From the NCBI GenBank assembly GCA_018296165.2, contig JACKQL020000085.1:62001-126000 (forward strand): a stretch of 64,000 nt of DNA. Reading direction: 5' to 3'. The position numbers were made by a program, and so were the translations under genes. The notes under the pieces were generated by a model, which was not told where the DNA came from, did no database searches, and was given only the letters and a program-made list of their open reading frames with translations. Each line of letters opens with the position of its first letter. Position 1 is the stretch's first letter. Below, in pieces: positions 57,025 through 64,000 of this stretch. Source of the DNA: Termitomyces sp. T153. Its lineage: Eukaryota; Basidiomycota; Agaricomycetes; Agaricales; Lyophyllaceae.

Positions 57025-57610
57025 ATGTCCCTTGTTGCTCGAAACGCTCTGCGCGCCGTGCGCCGTCCTGCTTGTCAGGTCCGCTCGTACACGTCTACTT
57101 CTGCGAGAGCCTCTTATGCCGCTGAGCGCCAAGCTATTGAGCACCACGCTTTTGGTCTCTATGTTTCATTTCTTCGTAGTCTCTCTTCCTGACCCACATT
57201 TGTAGAAACCACCGACCTTTGGCGTAAAATCAGGTTTTTTTCTTGAAACTTTGTTGCGTAGGATGTTTGCTGACCGAACCCAGTTACTTCGTCTGTTTTC
57301 CCGCCAGTGCGTTTAACCTGTGTCTGAATATCCAGAGTTCTCTTCTAACCTTTTCTAGTCGCTGTCTGCGTTGCCTGGGTCTACAACTCTGAAATAGAGC
57401 ATAAACACCATCTTGATCATCTCCGAGCTGAGAATGACGGCCGACTCCCTGAGATCCCTGCGTATGAATACATGAACAGGAGGGGCAAACCTTACCCCTG
57501 GGGCATGAACAGTCTCTTCTTCAACCCAGAAGTCAGTCCTTTACCATCCCTGGTCAATGTTGATATTGCTCACTCTCCTGCAGGTGAACAAGGATATGTC
57601 TCAAGAATAG
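57025..57610 (+). CDS. COX13: Cytochrome c oxidase subunit VIa
   Basis: Nuclear-encoded subunit of respiratory complex IV in the inner mitochondrial membrane. The start at 57025 gives MSLVARNALRAVRRPACQVR, a typical presequence. It continues SASYAAERQAIEHHAF-type sequence, spliced to ETTDLWRKIS. The single membrane helix is encoded by YFVCFPAS and, after a further intron, VAVCVAWVYNSEIEHKHHLD. The conserved C-terminus has YEYMNRRGKPYPWGMNSLFF, NPEVNKDMSQE and TAG at 57608-57610. Four short introns. It is divergent from RPN2 with a 154-bp shared promoter. Confidence 0.92.
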
Positions 57611-57699
57611 ACGAGTAGATATGTATGGCTTAATGTGATTCATCTCCCCCCAAGTACCTTGTATCCTACCCAGTCGCTGGAAACAGAGTCTGATGCTTA

Positions 57700-60600
57700 C
57701 TACCAATGCCGCCTCAGATCACGTTTTATACTCTCATACAGAGATCGGGTCTCTGCACGTCCAGCCTCTAATTCTCTCAGGTACTGATCTATTGACCGAT
57801 CAATTCGGCCAACGGGGAACTCGCTTCGTGCCGATGACTGTGGTCGACTGGCTTCGTTCAACCAATCTGATATAAGGACCGCTATGTCCGAAGAGATGAC
57901 TTGTACATTGGCCTGGTCGTTGAAAGGAGGGACCTGGAAAAGGGCTCAACGAATGCATACAATGGTATACGTTAGGCTGACCTGGGACTCATACATCTCA
58001 TGGAACACATCCCAAACGTCTGTGTAAGGAACCCCACATTCAATCAATATTCGTGGGGCCCAACCAAACGCTACGACATTCTTGTTCGCAAGTGTGAACC
58101 GAACAAGCAGTGTGGCAATAAATCCTATGTAATTCAGTTGTATAACAAAAGCATATCTAGAAGCATGACTTACGGAGAGGGAAGGCGCTTTCGGAAGGAT
58201 AAAAGCGCTTTCCGAGAGGCACGACTCTTCCGAGAATGAGATCTGCTGTCGTAGTAGGGTCTGCGTCCTCTCTGAGAACTGGAGAAAATATGGGCCGAGA
58301 TTCAGAAAAAATAGGGAAAGAGTCATTACTTTCATCAAATATTTGGTTCCAGATTGGTCGTACGATGCTTTCGTCACGGTGCTCAGAAACGTGAAGACAG
58401 AGAAGTTTCATATCAACGAGGTCGAATGGGGTGGCATATAGTGTGTACAGCTGCGAACGTTATCAGAATGAACATCTTACATGTCTGTCTAGATCACACT
58501 TACATCTGTCATTGTGAAGAGTTGTTTGGATAACATGTTTATTCGTGCACCGACTTCGGGCGCATCGTTGACATGAGGAAAAAGGACATTATATATTTCC
58601 AATTGCACTTGCGCGACGTCGACCTTTTCTTCAAGATCCGTGAGGAAGGCAATAGCAGTTTCATGGTGTCCCGTGGCAGATATTGGATGGGATTTTGCAT
58701 TCCCGACGGCAAGAGTTAGATATTCTAACCTAGCAGGCAGCTCCAAGTCAAATCTGCAGCAATGACATAAGTTCCATGTCAAAGGCAAGACATTGGGGCT
58801 CACTGGGTAGATTCTGCCAGGGTAGCCAGAATTTCAGCGGCTCGCAAAGACTGGCCATTTTTCACGTAAAACTGCCACAAGAGCTGGAATTTTTGCACAG
58901 TGATAGGCTCCCGCTTTAAATGCGCTTCCAGGAATGTAGGACGCATCTAGACAAAGAAAGTTAGACCAAAATTTTTGAAGAAGAAACTTCCACACCTCCA
59001 AAAGATCATCAGAAAGTCCACGATTGATGAGCCAATCATACAACGTCGAATGGAAAATTTCATCCTCGCTCGCAAAAGCAAGTTCATATGCATGGCTCCT
59101 AACAGCTTCTGGATCGCCTTGTTGATACAAAGCATCTTGTTTCTCCAACACCTTGTTGGTGTTGCACTTGTTCTCAAATACGGTAAGAGAATCAAGGACC
59201 AGATCATAACACTGGAGTCGTTTTTGTGTATATGTCGTACGCGAATCGCCCGCTGGCAGGCCAGCATGCCAAGCTTCGAGGCCGATGTTATCCGGGTCCA
59301 ACGTTTGCGCACATGTGAGAGGCAATTCAACAGCCCCTGAAACACACGAGTGAGCCCGAAATCAAACTGGCTACTTGAATTGGAGTACCTCTTGCATAGT
59401 CAAGTTGTTGGTAATCTCCACAAATCTCTCTAAGCTTCTCAAACTCTAAAATTCGAGCACCCTTTGCAAATAACCTACAAGCCGGGATGATGAGTGATGC
59501 AATAACTGCGTTAAGCACGTATGTACCGAAGAGATTCTGCTAGCCAGTTTTGCCTGTCAAGAGGATTTCTCGACTCGACAGCTTTTCGGACATTTTCCTT
59601 GGCCTACGACAACATCGCCTCAGATGTATGGGTAAAACAAGAATAAGAATATGACCTTGTAGAGCATCACATCATCAGTGCTGCAGAACGAACCACATCT
59701 GTGTTGTAAGATTTCGCTGATCGTATCGACCTAATGAAGCCATGAGTCTTGTACCACCTCATAACCGGATACAGACTGACACTGATTTGTTGACCGATCT
59801 GCTGATCAATGATCACATTGACCAATGCCCGAGAGATGCTCATGCCATCTTGACTTGTTATAAGGGTCTCAAAAGTTTGCAGAGAAGTGAGTTTCTGGAT
59901 TTCAGGATCACATCTAGGGAGGTTGTCAACTTCACGAGATGGTATTATTGTTTATGAAGCGTACTGTGATATGAGATCCCCAAGCATGTAGTCATTTAAA
60001 AGAAGAACGAAAGAAAGTGCTTCGATAGTCCTTGAGAGGAGAGAGATAATCTCCAAAACGGAGTTTTGCTCGGCCTGAAGAAGCAGTGAAATCACTTTGT
60101 ACTCCAGAGAGAATATTTACGCACTCGCCACGCTTCCTGCTCTGCGACTGGAACGCGGTTAGATGATTCGCTAGGAGACGAATGGAAAAGGTGAGGATTT
60201 TTGTCCAAAAAATCCTTCAAGAGGAACAGGTTCTTTTGAATGGTGACGATCACATTCTCCGCGACTAACAACTTCTGCCGTCCCGCAATACTATAGTATG
60301 ATGAGTTTGAATCATGTGAAGAGCCTGAGACGTTTCTTACCCAGGTTGTGTAAGCTTCGCTTTCCAAAGCGGGCGGATTAGCCGTGAGAAATAAAGCGCT
60401 AGTCCCTCTCGTCGGCCACTAAAGACAGCCACACCCTGACTATCTGCTTCGCAGAAGAATAAGTTGAGACAGAACGAAAAAGAGACCGGTCATCATACTT
60501 GTACCATAAGTGACCCTTTCTGTCCACGTTGGTCGTTCCCCGAGGTCATAAAACGCCTGTTTCGCAACAGCGGTAATGTCAGGACGGGGAATGGAGATAT

Positions 60601-62728
60601 TGCCAGTCTTAGACGTTGTTTCATCCTGGAAGTCGAGGAAGGTATTCCCACATGCGAGCCCGAGAAGCATACAACATGTTTGATCACGTCCAAAACTGTA
60701 CGATGGGACGATTGTCAATTCCAGCGCAACAAAAACTTCAGATATGAGAAGATTGACCTGTCACGGAATTCTATGAGTGGTTGGATGGTGCCTTGTGATT
60801 GTAGTTCTTCAAGATCTGCTCTCAGGAAATCCACAGCTCGTCGTTTAACGAGGAAGGATATCCCACAATTAGTGAAAAACATGAATTGACAAGGTGCTTC
60901 CCCAAATTGTGTCGCGAGTTCATTGAGTGCAGACGGAGCAAGACCATCCGGAGTGGCTGCAGTTAATGTCAAAGGTAGGAAGTGAGCCGTAGCCCAGGCT
61001 GTTCCGGCAATCGATGTCAGCGCTGCGTACTCGGTTAAGCTCGGCCGTCCATCGCTCAGGGCGTTCCGATAGGACTCCGATAGTGTTGATGTAGAAGAGG
61101 GCTGGGGGGGTAGATTTACCTGACCGATCGAACCAATTCTTGTAAGATCGGGTGACATGCAAAGAATGTAATCGTTTCCATCTCTGTCGCCTGGGTGGGA
61201 CGCGACCGTCATCCCTCTGTAATAGTTCGAAAAAAGGAATTCCACAGTATGGAAGGGCCGGGGTGGAGATTGAGATTGAGATTGAGGAACTCCATAGAAA
61301 CTTGGAGTAGGTCGTGATTGCTGCTTTAGAGTATCTGGATGTATCAGATTCGCTGGAGGTAATCTGACATGAAGGAGCTGGATGGGTCGTGTATAGCTAA
61401 TGCTAGAGGATGGACCATAATAGTTTGGCATACTCTGAGGGCCAAAGTACAACCGGACACCATTATTTGACATTATAAAAAATTGAATGCCAGAACGAGA
61501 TTCTGCCGGGTCGATGACATGCAGTGATCTAAGTTCAAATTTGTCGCGCGTCAAAGCAGGATGACCTGCAGCTTTGTCTTGGGCTAATTTGAAAAGATTT
61601 GCAACCGTTTGCAAGTGTTGAACAGATCTTTCCCCGTTGGTTTTGTATATGGAGACGCCATCTGCAGTCATCGCATAGAAACATTTTCTACTATTGTCGA
61701 CAGCAAGAAAGGTAATTTTTTCTGAGGAAGCTGATCAGCGCACCACGATTCAATCTCTGATCTCGCTCACCTTCTGTACTGAGAGTAGTAAACCGAGGGA
61801 TAAGACTTTGAACACCACTGACAGAGTGGTTAATAATTTGAATTCGCTTTCCAAACCAGGATTCGTTCTCTTGATAATGCAATTCGTATAGACATCCATC
61901 TTGTACACCACACATGAAGATTCGACCCTCTTCAGTGCCAATTACAGAGATCATCTCAACATCTGTATTCAGTTTCAAATCTGTGGCGTAAAGCTTGAGA
62001 TCACGAAACGCGCGACCTTGTCCTCTAGGTAATTCGAAAGAGAGGCCAAGGAGGAAGATGGATAGAGGAGTGGTGACGACGAAAAGGTTCGTTATTTCGT
62101 CAATAAACATGCCCTTTTTTGGTTTGACCAGACGGACATCCGCAATGACATCCTCCCGTTCCTCCCAGAAAGAGCTTGTTTCATTTCTAAAAATAATCAT
62201 GAGATTGGGGACTTTGAATGATATAGGAACAAACCCGTCAACGTAATCCCAGAAGAAGAGTTTGTGGTCAAAAGATATCCATGCCCGTTCAATCTCAGGC
62301 ATCAGGCCTACGTGTGATACTCCGGACACCGCTGGACAACCTATGAGGCACTCAATCAAAATGCAGCATTGCAAACAGACTAACCATTGAAATGTTCAAA
62401 CAAATCCTCCGGGATGCCTACGAATTTCCTCTTTTGAAATGGCGCACGATAATCATTGGGATAAACTGTGTAAGACGCCGAAACCTGTCCAGAGGCTAAA
62501 ACCTCTGTCAGGCAACATTGGAAACAATAGTTAAATAGCCGCACAAGACGCCAGGGTATCGCCCAAGTCGGGTATGATTGTCGTATCCTTCGTTATACGT
62601 TCCTGCACCACTCGGCCCGCGTTTTGTAGCGCCGAAAGATCCACGGGCTCCGGCTGTGCAGATCGTGCTACACCTTTGCCTAAGGTAGAGCCACCATACG
62701 AACGAGAAGGAGCAAAGCCAGAGGTCAT
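57700..62728 (-). CDS. NUP170: Nucleoporin Nup157/170 (Nup155 family)
   Basis: Inner-ring scaffold nucleoporin. The start at 62728 gives MTSGFAPSRSYGGSTLGKGV. The N-terminal beta-propeller contains VSASYTVYPNDYRAPFQKRK, IPEDLFEHFN, VGLMPEIERAWISFDHKLFF, GTEEGRIFMCGVQDGCLYEL and QENESWFGKRIQIINHSVSG. An intron joins STEG to ITFLAVDNSRKCFYAMTADG. The alpha-solenoid follows: TEYAALTSIAGTAWATAHFL, ISFLVKRRAVDFLRADLEEL, GLALYFSRLIRPLWKAKLTQ, AYELAFASEDEIFHSTLYDW, RAAEILATLAEST and LPARLEYLTLAVGNAKSHPI. It ends WAPRILIECGVPYTDVWDVF, VPPFNDQANVQVISSDIAVL and SLYESIKRDLRRHW with TAG at 57700. About 1,350 residues and more than a dozen introns, matching the family. Confidence 0.93.
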
Positions 62729-63587
62729 TGTTAGTAGTGGTAGGTCTCAACTTTACCAAGTTCTGAACTTGGTCGAGTTCAAACTTCACTGAACGCGTTC
62801 AATGAGCACGTGATAGGTCCGTGGACCATAATTTTCAGAAGAATGAAAATGGTCATGTTGAAATAAGTGCACAGTGAGCAGTTGACCCACTGAAAGAAGA
62901 GCCGAAGTCTCATTTTAAGCGTTCTTTGTCTCCGCGACAAACTGGTAGATCGAAGTATAGTCAACTAGTTGAGTAATCATTTCAATTTTAATTTCAGATA
63001 TTATTTTGATCATTAAGAGTAGAGTTGTAACTTCCACCACAGCTTCTTGAGGGTTGGAGATGGTCTGGGCGCTGCTCGAACAAGTAAGATCTTTGTCCAG
63101 CGTAGGCGGCTGTTCTGTCCTTTGATAATTAACTTTCCTAGCATATTCGATGTCGAAAGCTTCTACGAGTTCGTCGAAATCTATGGAAACCATGTTACCA
63201 AAAAGATGAGCGGAGGCACATGACACAGACAACGGCCTCATCTCGCCCTGCAAGCGCATTTAGAATTGTAGATGAAGATACGACACATATTGACAATCGC
63301 AAGCGAAACTTGGGCTGAGCTGATATTCCGAAGGACGAACCCTACCAAAACCAAGGACGTCCTTGATTCAAAGGGGACGTAGTACGCTTTTCCACGAGCC
63401 TGGGATAAATAAGAAGCATTGCCAAGGTTGGGATCGGGCATCTCCGATTGTCAATGCTACCTCGCGCAATTGAATGATGAGTATCTCACCTGTCCCTGCG
63501 AACCATCGTTGTAAGTATACGGCGCCCAGACTATGACAAGCCCTGGCCATCTCTTGCTCGACAGCCTTGTTCTGCTCTGATTGAGAA
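62729..63587. other. Intergenic region with an uncertain minus-strand frame
   Basis: Spacer between the divergent NUP170 and kinase genes. A minus-strand frame runs from about 63259 to 62915 (EMRPLSVSCASAHLFGNMVS, DFDELVEAFDIEYARKV). Two further minus-strand pieces lie upstream, one near 63350-63440 and one near 63485-63615 reading [20 protein letters not shown]. Plausible intron borders exist, but I could not join all pieces in one frame and recognise no domain. It may be a small unknown gene that overlaps the kinase 5' end, or chance. Confidence 0.3.
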
Positions 63588-64000
63588 ATGCTTCGCGACT
63601 CTACAGACCCCATCTCTGAGACCGCTCGTCGTTCATCCTCTAGGATAACTACCATACGCAGTACTGGCCCCCTTCTGCCTCTCGGTGGCGCTTTCTCGTC
63701 CCTCAAGCCAGGGAAGAATGTACTTTTCCGGCCAAAACCCCGTCCCAGCAGTCGTGATCGCTCTCATCCTAATGATCACAAGGCCATTCCCAAGAAAGGT
63801 GCGATCGAGCGCGCTTTCCTATCCTCGATATTGATCTGCTTAGCCATCAAAGTAACATTTCAATGGGTCAAGGGCGAGCTCTTGGGGAAAGGAAGCTATG
63901 CCAAAGTTTATTTAGGTCTCAATGCAACTACCGGTGAAATCATGGCGGTCAAACAAGTAGAACTTCCTCAGACACCTAGCGATAAGCTGAACTCTCGAAA
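63588..64000 (+). CDS. Second BCK1-like MAP3K, 5' part
   Basis: The frame opens at ATG 63588 ([20 protein letters not shown]) and continues [20 protein letters not shown]. An intron (donor near 63799 gtgcga) leads into a kinase domain that runs off the window: [40 protein letters not shown]. In the 44 residues available, about 31 match the kinase domain of the BCK1-type gene at 27960-32246. The third Gly of the P-loop (GxGxxG) is Ala, which is tolerated in many kinases. If the start is right, the long disordered N-terminal region of BCK1 is replaced by only about 75 residues. The remainder, including the catalytic loop, is not visible. Confidence 0.65.
   Translation, partial: MLRDSTDPISETARRSSSRITTIRSTGPLLPLGGAFSSLKPGKNVLFRPKPRPSSRDRSHPNDHKAIPKKGAIERAFLSSILICLAIKVTFQWVKGELLGKGSYAKVYLGLNATTGEIMAVKQVELPQTPSDKLNSR

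Overview
The window is genomic DNA from a filamentous fungus, most likely an Agaricomycete (Basidiomycota). The genes are densely packed. Almost all are broken by many short introns of about 45-70 bp with GT...AG borders. The recognisable proteins are fungal or general eukaryotic: septin Cdc3, a BCK1/MKH1-type MAP3K, a Cas1-type polysaccharide O-acetyltransferase, a proteasome tether of the Sts1/Cut8 type, and mitochondrial ribosomal proteins. No rRNA, tRNA, CRISPR array or bacterial-style operon was found. Exon borders were read by eye, so gene ends are firmer than internal splice sites.

Layout. 1-6.7 kb: 3' end of a glycosyltransferase, ribulose-phosphate 3-epimerase, and a small secreted-protein region in which a ~0.65 kb block occurs twice, once broken and once better preserved, flanking the cyclin H gene. 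7-11 kb: a membrane RING-CH ubiquitin ligase, a mitochondrial carrier and a Rex4-like exonuclease domain whose key acidic residues are replaced. 12-25.3 kb: a PPR-like mitochondrial protein, Sts1/Cut8, Cas1-like O-acetyltransferase, a rhomboid protease, an ankyrin+dilute-domain protein and Rrp15. 26.9-32.2 kb: Gid8 and a BCK1-type MAP3K in close tandem, inside a GC-rich patch whose strand skew flips between the two genes. 33.6-44.6 kb: a DUF866 zinc protein, mS35, septin Cdc3, a MITE-like inverted-repeat element, the Mtr10/transportin-SR importin and succinyl-CoA ligase alpha. 44.7-46.8 kb: degenerate, frame-broken coding remnants, possibly Crinkler-like. 46.9-62.7 kb: an acyl-CoA-binding/ankyrin protein, bS16m, Lsm5, importin alpha, a D-2-hydroxyacid dehydrogenase, Rpn2, Cox13 and Nup157/170. 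The window ends inside a second BCK1-like kinase.

The genes are mostly unrelated housekeeping genes and do not form a pathway cluster. There are thematic overlaps. Rpn2, Sts1, importin alpha and Gid8 all concern proteasome function or its nuclear supply; Sts1 is known to rely on importin alpha. Nup157/170, importin alpha and Mtr10 belong to nuclear transport. mS35, bS16m, LSC1, Cox13, the carrier and the PPR-like protein are mitochondrial. The less ordinary features are the degenerate Rex4-like exonuclease, the duplicated secreted-protein block, the inverted-repeat element, the two BCK1-type kinases and the GC-skew switch. I did not find a convincing new multi-gene system.
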